Positions 9,132 through 18,122 are shown, counted from the first letter of the stretch. The stretch is DNA of 64,000 nt from Phormidium tenue FACHB-1050 (GCF_014696925.1 NZ_JACJQY010000005.1:124001-188000), one strand, 5' to 3'. Numbers and translations are program-made. Notes: generated from the letters alone by a model not told the origin.

Positions 9132-10490
9132 TTATTGCCCTGCGTAAGGATGTAAAACTACGGCTTTGAGAATACGATCGCCTTTCCATAGGGGCAAAGA
9201 CAGCCATAATTTACCTGCATCGATCCATTGTTGGCGTAGGGCGGCACTACTAAGCTGCGGATCGTTGGATTTGAGGCAAATAATATTTAAAGTTGGTTCG
9301 CAGACTAGTTCTAATTCTGGTGAATCATCAATCCATTGGCGCAGACTGTCAGATAGATCAAGCGATCGCTCCACAAGATAACGACAACCCGAAATTCCCA
9401 TCGCCTTCAAAGCCATCCATAACTTAAGGCTATCGGTACGTCTGGTTCCCTGCAAATTGAGATTCCCAAAATTGAGTGTGCGATCATCCATATAGGGAAG
9501 CTCCCCATCAAAGCCATCAACAAGATGCTGCTTATTTTTAACAATCAACATGGCACAGGTTCGCGCTACCCATAGCCACTTTTGGGGATTGAATGTCATG
9601 GAGTCGGCAAGTTCACAGCCTTGGAATAAAGGTTTTAGCTTAGGTGTAAAAATACCTGCTCCACCATAGGCGGCATCGATATGAAACCAACAGTCATAAC
9701 GTTTAGCAATTTCTCCCACTGATTGAATCGGATCAATGGCTCCTGTTACCGTAGTGCCTGCGATCGCCGCTACAAAAAAGGGTTGCTTTCCTTCTCTAAT
9801 TGCTTTTTGAATAGCAGATTCTAATTCTTCTAAAATAATTTCGCCACGATAGTTTGTGGGAACTCGCACTAAGTTCTCTTTGCCAACGCCAATCACATTC
9901 ATCGCTTTCTCAAAGGATGTATGGGCGGCATCAGAGACAAAAGCCACTAAATTACTGGAATCGCCTAAAGCCTTGCTCTGAGGTTTTTTCCAGTTTCTCG
10001 CTAATAATAGCCCTGAAATATTAGCAAGGCTACCGCCAGCAGTCAGTGTTCCAAAACAATTAGTTCCCATGCCAAAGAGATTGCCAAACCATTGCATCAA
10101 TTGTGCTTCCATTTCCGTAAATACGGGAGCAAGTTCATAGCTCAGCATGTTGTTGTTAATCGCTGAAACTAGCGCATCTGCCCAGATCGTGATCGCACTA
10201 GGCACACTATCCATATGTCCCATATAGCGAGGATTCTGGAAGTTAACAGTACGTGGCAAAATCTGCGATCGCACTTCTGCCAATAATTCTTGCAAATCTT
10301 GTCCTTGTTCAGGAATGAGAATATCAAAAGAAGACTCATCTTTGACAAAGGGCTGATTTTGAGTATCCAACACTGAATCTACTATCAAATCGACAAAGGC
10401 ATATCCCAACTTGCGGATGTCTTCAAGATTAGAACGATCGGGATTAAGGAAGTGAGAATCAAGGAAGAAATTCTTTTGGGAGTCGGGCAT
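9132..10490 (-). CDS. pyridoxal-phosphate-dependent decarboxylase (group II / aromatic-amino-acid type)
   Basis: A 452-residue fold-type I PLP enzyme. Motifs seen are TAGGSLANISGL (phosphate loop), WFHIDAAYGG (the aspartate that contacts the PLP nitrogen) and NPQKWLW with the Schiff-base lysine. This pattern fits group II decarboxylases (aromatic L-amino acid, glutamate or diaminobutyrate); the substrate cannot be set from the sequence by eye. The ATG at 10490 was chosen because the longer frame (to 10607) would run back through a 47-bp hairpin and overlap the ABC transporter gene. Confidence 0.85.
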   Translation of the reverse strand: MPDSQKNFFLDSHFLNPDRSNLEDIRKLGYAFVDLIVDSVLDTQNQPFVKDESSFDILIPEQGQDLQELLAEVRSQILPRTVNFQNPRYMGHMDSVPSAITIWADALVSAINNNMLSYELAPVFTEMEAQLMQWFGNLFGMGTNCFGTLTAGGSLANISGLLLARNWKKPQSKALGDSSNLVAFVSDAAHTSFEKAMNVIGVGKENLVRVPTNYRGEIILEELESAIQKAIREGKQPFFVAAIAGTTVTGAIDPIQSVGEIAKRYDCWFHIDAAYGGAGIFTPKLKPLFQGCELADSMTFNPQKWLWVARTCAMLIVKNKQHLVDGFDGELPYMDDRTLNFGNLNLQGTRRTDSLKLWMALKAMGISGCRYLVERSLDLSDSLRQWIDDSPELELVCEPTLNIICLKSNDPQLSSAALRQQWIDAGKLWLSLPLWKGDRILKAVVLHPYAGQ

Positions 10491-10518
10491 TGTCGCAGTT
10501 TTCAAAGAAGTTGTATCT

Positions 10519-10565
10519 AAAGAATTTCCAAAAGTGTTGCATAGCAACATTTTTGGAAATTCTTT
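10519..10565. repeat. long hairpin between ABC gene and decarboxylase
   Basis: A 22-bp stem with one G-T pair and a 3-nt ATA loop. Apex GTTGC/GCAAC, base AAAGAATTTCC/GGAAATTCTTT, flanked by GGGTTTAG. It resembles the hairpins at 18423 and 58567. It probably terminates the ABC gene. Confidence 0.7.
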
Positions 10566-10569
10566 GGGT

Positions 10570-12309
10570 TTAGCTATTGATGTAAGGAATACGGGGAATT
10601 GAAGCAATCAAAGCCTTGGTATATTCGTGCTGAGGATTAGTCAACACTTCTGCGGTACTGCCCTGCTCTACAATCTTACCGCTACGCATCACGGCAATGC
10701 GATCGCAGAAAAATTGAGCCACAGCAAGATCATGGGTAATGAAAATATAGGTAAGCTTAAATTCTTGCTTGAGATCGCGCATTAACCGTAAAACTTGGCT
10801 CTGGATCGAAGCATCGAGCATACTCACAGGCTCATCACAGATCACTAATTTAGGGTTAGTAATCAACGCACGGGCGATCGCGACTCTCTGCAATTGACCA
10901 CCCGACAAATCTGAAGGATAGCGTTCGGATAGTTGGGAATTCAGTCCTACTTTTTCGAGGATGGCATAGACTCTTTCGCGGGCTGAGTCAAGATCGGGGG
11001 CAAGGTTATGAATCATTAATGGATCGGCAACGCTGCGAAATACGCTCATATAAGGACTAAAGCAAGCACGCGGATCTTGAAAAATCATTTGCATCTGCGA
11101 TCGCATTTGGCGCAATTGTTCACCTTTGAGCTTAGTTAATTCGACGCTATTAAACCGTACTGAACCGCGATCGGGTTTGATCAATTGCAAAATCGCTCTT
11201 CCCGTTGTACTTTTGCCAGAGCCACTTTCGCCAATAATGCCAAAGGTTTCCCCTGAGAGTATTTCCAAGTCAATGCCATCAACGGCTTTAACTAAACCAA
11301 TCGAAGGATCAACTAATCTTGTTAGTAAATTTCCACCTGTTACATAATGCTTTTGCAGATTGTTGACATAGAGAATTACTCTGGGTGACGATTTGAGAGG
11401 GGGCTGAATTTTTTCAATTACTTTAACCTCTTCCTGCTCTTGACTCTCCTCTAGAACATTTTCTGAAATGTTTTCTGGAATAGCTTCAGGAATATCTTGA
11501 TCTTGGACTTCAGGAACTTCCTGAATATCTAAACTAGAAGATAATACTTCAGGATGAAAATGCAGAACCGAAGCCAGTAAGCTTTGGGTATAAGGATGTT
11601 GGGGGGAACGGAAAATTTCTTCAACTGAGCCTGTCTCCACAATTACCCCGTTATACATCACGGCAATGCGATCGCAATATTCGGCAACCATACCCAGATC
11701 GTGTGTGACCAATAGTAAACCCATAGAACGGCTTTTGCGAAGTTCAGTTAGTTCTTTGAGAATATCGGTGGCAACGGTGACATCAAGACTGGTGGTTGGT
11801 TCATCGGCAATCAGTAAAACAGGATTTAACAGCAACGAAAGGGCGATCGCTACTCTCTGACGCATCCCACCGCTAAATTCATGGGGATATTGTTTAGCTC
11901 GCGATGGATCGATACGAACGGCTTTGAGCGCATCATTGAGGCGTTGTTTTGCGGACTGGGCTGATATCTTAGGATAATGGGACTCTAATACCTCTAAACC
12001 ATGCGCCTCTATGCTCATCAATGGATCGAGCCTTGTCATCGGATCTTGAAAAATTAAGCCGACTTTTTCGCCGCGCCATGTGCCATCTTTTTTCTCGGCG
12101 ATCGCTTCGCCATCGACACAGATTGTCCCTTCAGTGCTGGCATATTGGGGTAATAGCTTAATTAGCGATCTCCCTATCGTCGATTTACCACAGCCACTTT
12201 CACCGATTAACCCTAGTGCTTCACCTGCTTGTAAGTGGAAAGTAACGCGATCGACCGCAGGTTCTGCATCGCCATAACGAATAGTCAAGTTTTCGACTTC
12301 AAGCAGCAT
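10570..12309 (-). CDS. fused double ABC transporter ATP-binding protein (Dpp/Opp/Gsi type)
   Basis: A 579-residue protein with two complete ABC ATPase domains in tandem. Domain 1 (about 1-250) has Walker A GESGCGKST, signature FSGGMRQRV and Walker B LLIADEPTT. Domain 2 (about 310-579) has GESGSGKST, LSGGQLQRV and LVICDEPVS. A Glu/Gln-rich linker joins them. This layout matches DppD-DppF-like fusions that power uptake of peptides, glutathione or nickel. No permease or binding protein gene is adjacent, so the substrate is unknown. It is transcribed toward the decarboxylase. Confidence 0.9.
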   Translation of the reverse strand: MLLEVENLTIRYGDAEPAVDRVTFHLQAGEALGLIGESGCGKSTIGRSLIKLLPQYASTEGTICVDGEAIAEKKDGTWRGEKVGLIFQDPMTRLDPLMSIEAHGLEVLESHYPKISAQSAKQRLNDALKAVRIDPSRAKQYPHEFSGGMRQRVAIALSLLLNPVLLIADEPTTSLDVTVATDILKELTELRKSRSMGLLLVTHDLGMVAEYCDRIAVMYNGVIVETGSVEEIFRSPQHPYTQSLLASVLHFHPEVLSSSLDIQEVPEVQDQDIPEAIPENISENVLEESQEQEEVKVIEKIQPPLKSSPRVILYVNNLQKHYVTGGNLLTRLVDPSIGLVKAVDGIDLEILSGETFGIIGESGSGKSTTGRAILQLIKPDRGSVRFNSVELTKLKGEQLRQMRSQMQMIFQDPRACFSPYMSVFRSVADPLMIHNLAPDLDSARERVYAILEKVGLNSQLSERYPSDLSGGQLQRVAIARALITNPKLVICDEPVSMLDASIQSQVLRLMRDLKQEFKLTYIFITHDLAVAQFFCDRIAVMRSGKIVEQGSTAEVLTNPQHEYTKALIASIPRIPYINS

Positions 12310-12408
12310 GGTTTCTAAGGACTGAGTGTAGGCATCTCAAGCTAAAATATCACGCTTCAAGGCGTAGAAACCAATTTAAACTTTGCAATTTCGCTTAATA
12401 CTATGGCT

Positions 12409-12738
12409 TTAGGCAACGCCGTAGTTAGTGTAGGGGCGTTTGTAGGGCGGATGCAGACCTAACACAATATCTGATGCTGGTACACCTTTTTCAACAAGCT
12501 CTTGACCAAGATCGGCTTCGGTCATGTTGTGCTGAATCCAGATTTTGCCATTCTTAATGTCTAAATGGATATAACAGGCATAAATACGGGTTAGTCCTTG
12601 CCAGCCAAGATCAAGAATTTGATAGTGATCGTGTTCTGTGTCAAAGATGAGTTGACATTCGATGTTTGGCTCGTTTGTGGTGGCATGGGCAATTAGTAAT
12701 TCGCGGACAATTTGGCGATATTTGGCTATTTTTTCCAT
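12409..12738 (-). CDS. xisI: XisI-like protein (fdxN element excision controlling factor)
   Basis: A 109-residue XisI family protein: YRQIVRELL start, the YQILDLGWQG block, KIWIQHNMTE and the closing VLGLHPPYKRPYT. XisI and XisH are named for controlling fdxN element excision in Anabaena, but pairs occur widely in cyanobacteria without such elements and their activity is unsettled. The gene lies directly downstream of the broken xisH. In the undisrupted frame, the xisH stop would overlap this start by about 13 bases, so the pair was translationally coupled. Confidence 0.9.
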   Translation of the reverse strand: MEKIAKYRQIVRELLIAHATTNEPNIECQLIFDTEHDHYQILDLGWQGLTRIYACYIHLDIKNGKIWIQHNMTEADLGQELVEKGVPASDIVLGLHPPYKRPYTNYGVA

Positions 12739-13182
12739 TGGATTATCTCCTCTGTATTTGGTTCGTAGGCTAGGATTTTTAGGTCATACTGAACTATTGC
12801 GGCTTGGGTAAAGCGTTCTTGAAAAAAGGTGTTAAAAACATCAATAGGGATGGCTAAATAAAGAATTCGATTAGCTTCTGTCATTTGCAGGGCAAGGCGA
12901 TAAAAGAATTCGATTAGCTTCTGTCATTTGCAGGGCAAGGCGATAACTGAGAAATTGCCCTAATGCATTATGAAAGTCACTGATATTGGAGGGATTGATA
13001 AAGCTTTTAACTTCTACTGCGATTTTCTGTCCATCTTTCTCAGCAGCAAATACTTTTTCAGCCGCTAGATCTATTTCTAGTTTAACGCGATCTATCCGAA
13101 TGGTTAAGGGATCGCTGGTAATTGTCCACCCATCTTTGATTAGGGCTTGTTTGACTGCTTGATGAAATAGGTCTTTAGCCAT
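12726..13182 (-). pseudogene. xisH: xisH-like gene frameshifted by a 43-bp tandem duplication
   Basis: The intact N-terminal part (from 13182) reads MAKDLFHQAVKQAL... and carries an IDLAAEKVFAAEK...IAVEVKSF block typical of XisH, with an acidic/EVK core like PD-(D/E)XK nucleases. After TEANRIL the frame shifts and stops near 12871 (103 residues). The cause is an exact 43-bp tandem duplication (12860-12903 repeated at 12903-12946). Removing one copy restores a 137-residue frame ending YLAIPIDVFNTFFQERFTQ...EIIQWKK-stop, the family C-terminus. Loss of function is likely, unless the short form still works. Confidence 0.85.
12860..12946. repeat. 43-bp tandem duplication inside xisH
   Basis: Positions 12860-12903 and 12903-12946 match over 44 bases at an offset of 43 (starting AAAGAATTCGATTAGC). 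The length is not a multiple of three. No diverged positions, so it looks recent. Confidence 0.95.
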
Positions 13183-13352
13183 AGTTGAAAGAGAGTATGA
13201 AATTCATATTACAATCTGAAAACCGACAGAGTAAAGAATCAACTAACTCCAAGTTAATGCAAATATTAGCATCCATAAATTCATTGGTTCTCTAACAATT
13301 TACTGAAATCTAGCTTACCAGAAAAAAATTAAGTTATCCATTATGAAGTAGT

Positions 13353-14834
13353 TTAGATATCCAGATAGCGACGAATTGGAGTCATATCTAGATGTGTTTC
13401 GATTAAATCTGCCATGTTGTTATAGAGACTTTGCTGATGTTCTTGCCAAGACTGGGAAGAAATTTGATGCTCAGAAATATTCGCTAATTGAGTTAAAGCT
13501 TTGCGGACATTGGCGGACTCAAATAGACCATGCAAATAACTACCCCAAACCCGATCGCATTGCATTCCTTCATCACGAAACTCGCGATCGCCTTGCACTT
13601 GCAACAAAGGCTGGATTTGCGAAGATTCACTTCCGTCAATTAAGTGAGTAACACCCATATGAATCTCATAGGTCATCCATTTATCGATAGATTGCGACCT
13701 TTGCCAAATCGCTTGTACCTGACGTACCTGTTTGGTTGCCATAAATTCGGTGCTAATTGGTAGTAGCCCTAATCCTGCTACTTCACCTTGAGTACCAGCC
13801 ACTCCTGAGCGATCGCATAGATATTTCCCTAACATCTGATAACCACCACAGATACCAGCGATCGGCACGCCACGCCGATGTGCTGCGAGAATTGCATCTG
13901 CTAAGCCTGTAGTTCGTAACCATTGCAAATCGCTAAGGGTGTTTTTACTACCTGGGAGAATGATTATCTTCGCATTGTCTAGATCGGCAACTGTCTGCGC
14001 CCAAACGGTTTCTATTCCTAAATCCAATTGCCAAGGCTGACTATCTTGGGAATTGGACAAATGGGGAAATCTAATCCATGCAATCTTTGCACCTTGCCCT
14101 TTAGCTTCTGCTTCACTGCATAAACTATCTTCGCTCTCAGGTTGCAAATCTGAAGCATAGGGAAGAACTCCTAAATAGGGGAGATTTGGCATATAGTTAC
14201 GAAAGTGCTTTTCGGCATCACTAAATAACCTTAAATCCCCACGAAATTTGTTGACAATAAAGCCTAATCCTAAATCCTTTGCTGGTTCGGGTAGAAGCTG
14301 ATTTGTGCCAATTATCTGAGCAAATACACCGCCCTTCTCAATATCACCCACAAGAATCCAACGTCCTTGCAAATGAATGATTGGGCGTAAATTCACAAGA
14401 TCGCGATGCATGAGATTTAGTTCTACAGGACTGCCAGCACCTTCTAATAGCAAAACATCACAGCGATCGCGCCAAAACTCAAGGGTGTCCCGTACGGTTT
14501 CCCAGAGCGCTTCGATATGCTGATAGTAATCAATTGCCGCAATATGTTGACGTGCTTCACCTAATAGAACCAATTGCGAAGTTCCATTTCCTGATGGCTT
14601 TAACAGAATTGGATTCATTTCTACGATTGGACGCATCCCACAAGCGATCGCTTGCACTGCTTGCGCTCGTCCTATTTCCCCGCCCTCCAAAGTTACATAG
14701 GAGTTATTTGACATATTTTGGGCTTTAAATGGGGCAACTTTGACACCATTGCGCCTTAGCCATGCTCCTAAAGCTGTGACCATCCAGCTTTTTCCAGCAT
14801 TAGATGAAGTTCCTAAAACAGAGATGGCTTTCAT
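13353..14834 (-). CDS. cobQ: cobyric acid synthase
   Basis: Amidates adenosylcobyrinic acid side chains with glutamine and ATP to make cobyric acid (cobalamin pathway). The 493-residue protein has an N-terminal dethiobiotin-synthetase-like ATP domain starting KAISVLGTSSNAGKS, the conserved NMSNNSYVTLEGGEIGRAQ-type block, and a C-terminal triad glutamine amidotransferase domain with AGICGGYQMLG (nucleophile Cys) and a late WGSYLHGLFE (His). The ATG at 14834 fits the family start; the longer frame runs into a hairpin. cbiB and cobA lie elsewhere in the window. Confidence 0.96.
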   Translation of the reverse strand: MKAISVLGTSSNAGKSWMVTALGAWLRRNGVKVAPFKAQNMSNNSYVTLEGGEIGRAQAVQAIACGMRPIVEMNPILLKPSGNGTSQLVLLGEARQHIAAIDYYQHIEALWETVRDTLEFWRDRCDVLLLEGAGSPVELNLMHRDLVNLRPIIHLQGRWILVGDIEKGGVFAQIIGTNQLLPEPAKDLGLGFIVNKFRGDLRLFSDAEKHFRNYMPNLPYLGVLPYASDLQPESEDSLCSEAEAKGQGAKIAWIRFPHLSNSQDSQPWQLDLGIETVWAQTVADLDNAKIIILPGSKNTLSDLQWLRTTGLADAILAAHRRGVPIAGICGGYQMLGKYLCDRSGVAGTQGEVAGLGLLPISTEFMATKQVRQVQAIWQRSQSIDKWMTYEIHMGVTHLIDGSESSQIQPLLQVQGDREFRDEGMQCDRVWGSYLHGLFESANVRKALTQLANISEHQISSQSWQEHQQSLYNNMADLIETHLDMTPIRRYLDI

Positions 14835-14862
14835 AAATATCAATCGAAGGTAATTCTTTTTT

Positions 14863-14903
14863 ATTAGCAAGAGTGTGCCCCACAGGGGCACACTCTTGCT
14901 AAT
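14863..14903. repeat. perfect 18-bp-stem hairpin upstream of cobQ
   Basis: ATTAGCAAGAGTGTGCCC pairs exactly with its complement around the loop CACAG. It may terminate the DUF4388 operon. Confidence 0.8.
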
Positions 14904-14909
14904 CTATTT

Positions 14910-15012
14910 ATACCAATTCCCGAAAGTGTGGCTACACTTTCGGGAATTAAAAACTAAACCCAGTAAGGGTTTTAAAATCACAAAATGGCTACGCCATTTT
15001 GTGATTTGGTAT
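14910..15012. repeat. composite palindromic element, copy A
   Basis: About 103 bp bounded by ATACCAA and TTGGTAT, with two hairpins (AATTCCCGAAAGTGTGG... and CACAAAATGGC...) flanking a core containing AAACCCAGTAAGGGTTTT. Copies B (32464-32567, inverted) and C (45436-45538) share this plan. It abuts the stop codon of the DUF4388 gene. Confidence 0.8.
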
Positions 15013-15887
15013 TAAGCTTTATGCTGCAAAAAACCAACTAGACTTTGTAAAAAAGTATTACTAATTGGTGTTCGCTCTGTGGTGTTGCCGACTTGTCCAT
15101 TCGTCTCCCCAGCGATCGCAATAGTATTATCCGTATTATTAGAATTACTAGACATTCCCATATCAATATCAGGAACTTCCTCTACCAGTCCCACTACAAT
15201 CAATCGAAATGCTATTTGTTGTGCCTTGGCGATCGGTAAACTAAGTTGTTCTGCCATTTTTTTGATGCTTGTGTAACCATCCGCCAGTGACCATACTTGC
15301 GTCTCATTATTATCCAAACGTAATGGAGATTGACCAGAAATAATATTGAATAAAGTCGAATTTGCTTCAGGTAACTTACTTTCGAGAATATTCCAATCCT
15401 TGAGACTGCGTAATCCCATTAGTGTCGTTTCCGTAGCAGGTAAACTTAATCCTGTCATTTCCGCCTTAGGCAAATTTGCATTGGCATCAAAACGAAATAA
15501 TCCTGTCTCCACCTGAAAGAGCGCACAAACTTGTCGAAGTACTTGAACACTAAATAATAGTTTGAGTTGATCTGGCTGCAATATACCCAAGGATTTTAGA
15601 TTGAGTCCCAAAAGCGCATCCTCTTTGATCAAGCGTTCTAGTTCTACTCTTTGGGTGTCATTCAGCCAACCTCTTTGTTCGATCAATCGCACTAGTCCAC
15701 GATTATCTAAGCGATCGCCTGCTGCGACAACTCTTCCATTTTGAAGCCAAATATGCCGTAAAAAAGGTTTTCCCGTCTGTACATTTTGGGGATCTCTAAT
15801 CGTTAAGATGCCAGTTTTTTGTCCTTGATCCAAAAACTGAAATATCTCTGGGAGGGAAAACTCAGATAAAGAGCCTGTAATTGCCAT
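15012..15887 (-). CDS. DUF4388 (PATAN-like) domain protein, end of signalling cluster
   Basis: A 291-residue protein. Residues 1-90 form a DUF4388 domain (SLSEFSLPEIFQFLDQGQKTGIL...LPKAEM), a PATAN-like module found in bacterial signalling proteins. The second half (about 150-240) is a winged-helix-like segment (QVWSLADGYTSIKKMAEQLS). It lies 96 bases downstream of a MglA-like GTPase on the same strand, so it may be an effector or adaptor for that GTPase (inferred). Confidence 0.8.
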   Translation of the reverse strand: MAITGSLSEFSLPEIFQFLDQGQKTGILTIRDPQNVQTGKPFLRHIWLQNGRVVAAGDRLDNRGLVRLIEQRGWLNDTQRVELERLIKEDALLGLNLKSLGILQPDQLKLLFSVQVLRQVCALFQVETGLFRFDANANLPKAEMTGLSLPATETTLMGLRSLKDWNILESKLPEANSTLFNIISGQSPLRLDNNETQVWSLADGYTSIKKMAEQLSLPIAKAQQIAFRLIVVGLVEEVPDIDMGMSSNSNNTDNTIAIAGETNGQVGNTTERTPISNTFLQSLVGFLQHKA

Positions 15888-15983
15888 AACTGTAAATTAG
15901 AGAGTAAATGCTGAGAGCTATAATCTATGAAGATTTGGATTAACTTGTTTTCGGCTGTTATGTAGCTAGAATAAACAATCACA

Positions 15984-16523
15984 TCAAGCAGCAGACCTTT
16001 GAATATAGTATTGCACCAAAGCAACGATCGCCTGAATAACTGTATCGCGCTCCTCTGCATTCAAAACGATGACTGGGGGTTGATTTTTCTCATCGACAAA
16101 ACCCAAAGCTAGCTTGATATTTTCACTTGACCATGCACCTTCACAGTCCATATGGGTAATCCCAATGATGTAAGGAATCTGCACCCGTCGATTCATATAA
16201 CTCAGAATGCGCCTTGCATAACGAAACTCATGGGGACGATGGGCGGCAACTAGGAGAATGAAAGCATGGGCTTTGCGAATCAAAATATCCCACATAAAGT
16301 CAAAGCGCTGTTGTCCGGGAGTTCCATAAATATGTAGAGCCATCTCAGGACCAAAGGTCAATCTACCAAAGTCCATCGCGACAGTGGTTTTATGTTTTAT
16401 TTCTGCTGTTTCATCGGTGGCGCGGCGATCAGTATCAACAACATCGATTTCACTTACTGTCCGAATAAAGGTTGACTTCCCCGCCCCAACAGTGCCAGCT
16501 ACAACCAAGCGCATAATTTCCAT
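15984..16523 (-). CDS. small Ras-like GTPase (MglA/conservon type)
   Basis: A 179-residue GTPase with P-loop GTVGAGKST near residue 10, a threonine-rich switch I region (KHKTTVAMDFG), and G3 motif GTPGQQRF. The G4 position reads THMD instead of the usual N/TKxD. Prokaryotic GTPases of this type work with roadblock proteins in motility and polarity control or in actinobacterial conservons. A roadblock gene lies immediately upstream. Several close ATG starts are possible (residues 1 or 4). It probably acts at the inner face of the membrane or cell pole. Confidence 0.9.
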   Translation of the reverse strand: MEIMRLVVAGTVGAGKSTFIRTVSEIDVVDTDRRATDETAEIKHKTTVAMDFGRLTFGPEMALHIYGTPGQQRFDFMWDILIRKAHAFILLVAAHRPHEFRYARRILSYMNRRVQIPYIIGITHMDCEGAWSSENIKLALGFVDEKNQPPVIVLNAEERDTVIQAIVALVQYYIQRSAA

Positions 16524-16564
16524 AAATTTTTTTTGTTCTTTGCCTAGAGATATCTAATTCGGTA

Positions 16565-16599
16565 AAATTTTCACGGATGCATAGCATCCGTGAAAATTT
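16565..16599. terminator. hairpin between roadblock and GTPase genes
   Basis: A perfect 16-bp stem (AAATTTTCACGGATGC) with the loop ATA. Next to it is a 13-bp tandem repeat, AAAATTTAACTAG, at 16593-16605 and 16606-16618. The second copy includes the roadblock stop codon. It could attenuate transcription inside the cluster. Confidence 0.6.
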
Positions 16600-16614
16600 A
16601 ACTAGAAAATTTAA

Positions 16615-16986
16615 CTAGGCAAGAGCCGCCTTCAGATCACCAGTCACTCGCTTGATCTCCAGCATCAACAAACCTTGTTTCGCGGCTTTACTTGCCAATA
16701 CCAAGAGTACTGCTTCTTCACCACAACTGGTCAAGATGCCATAGCCTTTGTCGCCTTCAACGTATAGGCGATCGATTACACCTCTAGATAGCTCATTACC
16801 AATGCGCTCACCAAGAGAGAGCATTGCGGCTGACATCGCTGATACTCTCTCTTCGTCCATTCCACTTGGTAAAGTAGAAGCTAGAGGCAAGCCATCAGGC
16901 GATACTAGGGCTGCTCCTTGGACATCACTGGTGCTGGTTACCAGATTTTGTAAAATACTTTCCAGCTTCGCAACGTTAATACCCAT
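16615..16986 (-). CDS. roadblock/LC7 domain protein
   Basis: A 123-residue roadblock/LC7 protein: VAKLESILQNLV helix, VQGAALVSPDGLPLAS strand block, ERVSAMSAAMLSLGERI helix, and YGILTSCGEEAVLLVLA strands. Roadblock proteins (MglB-like) regulate partner GTPases, here the one encoded just downstream. It is part of a five-gene minus-strand cluster. Confidence 0.92.
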   Translation of the reverse strand: MGINVAKLESILQNLVTSTSDVQGAALVSPDGLPLASTLPSGMDEERVSAMSAAMLSLGERIGNELSRGVIDRLYVEGDKGYGILTSCGEEAVLLVLASKAAKQGLLMLEIKRVTGDLKAALA

Positions 16987-17074
16987 TATCTTTCTCCTTG
17001 TTTTGAATTTTGAATTATTTGTAGATTTAGTTTTGTAGACTTAGTTTTGTAGATTTAGTGAAAAGAGTATGCAG

Positions 17075-17533
17075 CTAACCGATAACCTCATACTCGATCA
17101 CATCATGGGAACCGCCACGCAAAACAGATTCTGTTTGCTTACCACGCAGACGTTTTCCCTCAAGCTGCTCCAGCACACCTTGAATTGCTCCCAGTGTAAA
17201 AGTCAGTTTACGAGGGGAACCTTCGGGTTCACCAGCAGAGCAAATTGTTTCTCGACAGAAGACTTTGATTGATGCATTGGTTTCCTCAATATTGTCTACA
17301 ATGCAAAGCCTAGTCCCATCTTTACCCAAAGCTTTTTGAAGAAGGGGAACAAGTTCGTCATGAGAAATGTTTTTCCCTTTAACTCCAAGCTGTTCGGCAA
17401 GTTGCTTGCCTCGATTGCGACCTGCGGAGATCAGCGCGATCGCTGCGGCTTTTTCTCCTAGGGCTTCTTCAGTCCCAGTCACTACCGCTTTAAAACAAAC
17501 AATACTACTAAATTCACCAAGTTCAGTACGCAT
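17075..17533 (-). CDS. conserved cyanobacterial protein, V4R-like
   Basis: A 152-residue protein not recognised with certainty. The C-terminal segment FTLGAIQGVLEQLEGKRL...YEVIG resembles the end of V4R (4-vinyl reductase-like) sensor domains, but lacks their usual cysteines there; two cysteines lie earlier (FCRETICSAG). It sits 31 bases after the protoglobin gene and upstream of the roadblock/GTPase pair, so it is likely a sensory or adaptor component of the same pathway. Confidence 0.65.
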   Translation of the reverse strand: MRTELGEFSSIVCFKAVVTGTEEALGEKAAAIALISAGRNRGKQLAEQLGVKGKNISHDELVPLLQKALGKDGTRLCIVDNIEETNASIKVFCRETICSAGEPEGSPRKLTFTLGAIQGVLEQLEGKRLRGKQTESVLRGGSHDVIEYEVIG

Positions 17534-17564
17534 AATAACCTCAATATTTTTTTTAATGGCACTC

Positions 17565-18122
17565 CTATTTCATGCCTGCTGCCCCCGTAGAGATCATACG
17601 CTTAAACAACCCCTCAGTCCAGCCAGTTTCCCTGAGAACAGCCTGTGAAGAAACTTCAACATAAGCTTGTTCAATGAAAGCAAGATCGATCATGCAGATT
17701 CTACCTAATGATTCTCGCAAATCCTCAGTAAGCCCTGCTGACTTCAGGTGTTTTCCAACTTCATTGACCACAGTTGCCATCGCAGGAACAACATGCTGTG
17801 GACCAATCCCGATCTGCACATGCACTAATCCAATCCGCCAACGACGGGCTGCATAGGCACTTCCCCAATTATCCATACCTGTAAACATTTCCCCAAACCA
17901 CTCAATGAAGGTCTCATTTAAGCGGTGCATTCTACCTTCCTTAGCGTTAAGGATTTCATACATTTCGGGATCGCGAGCAAGATAGGCATAAAAGACTTCT
18001 GCCATTTGCAGGGCGATCGACTTTCCCCATGCAGCATTTTCTTTGAGTAGAGCTTTGTCAGAATCGGAGAAAGATATACGTTTCTCCATAGTTGCCATGA
18101 AAGCCTGAGGATCGAGTACCAT
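17565..18122 (-). CDS. protoglobin-domain heme sensor protein
   Basis: A 185-residue protein made almost wholly of a protoglobin/globin-sensor domain: MEKRISFSDSDKALLKENA start, FYAYLARDPEM, and WRIGLVHVQIGIGPQHVVPAM, which holds a histidine suited to proximal heme binding. No output domain is attached. As first gene of the cluster it may supply an oxygen or redox input to the roadblock/GTPase module (inferred). The cluster promoter should lie in the long upstream gap. Confidence 0.85.
   Translation of the reverse strand: MVLDPQAFMATMEKRISFSDSDKALLKENAAWGKSIALQMAEVFYAYLARDPEMYEILNAKEGRMHRLNETFIEWFGEMFTGMDNWGSAYAARRWRIGLVHVQIGIGPQHVVPAMATVVNEVGKHLKSAGLTEDLRESLGRICMIDLAFIEQAYVEVSSQAVLRETGWTEGLFKRMISTGAAGMK

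Noticed and set aside
10491-10607. N-terminal extension of the decarboxylase
   Set aside because: It would translate the hairpin at 10519-10565 and overlap the ABC gene; ATG 10490 is better placed.
12860-12946. Short CRISPR-like array
   Set aside because: Only two exact adjacent copies with no spacer; it is a tandem duplication within xisH.
14835-14891. N-terminal extension of cobQ
   Set aside because: The extra residues have no family match and come from a hairpin.
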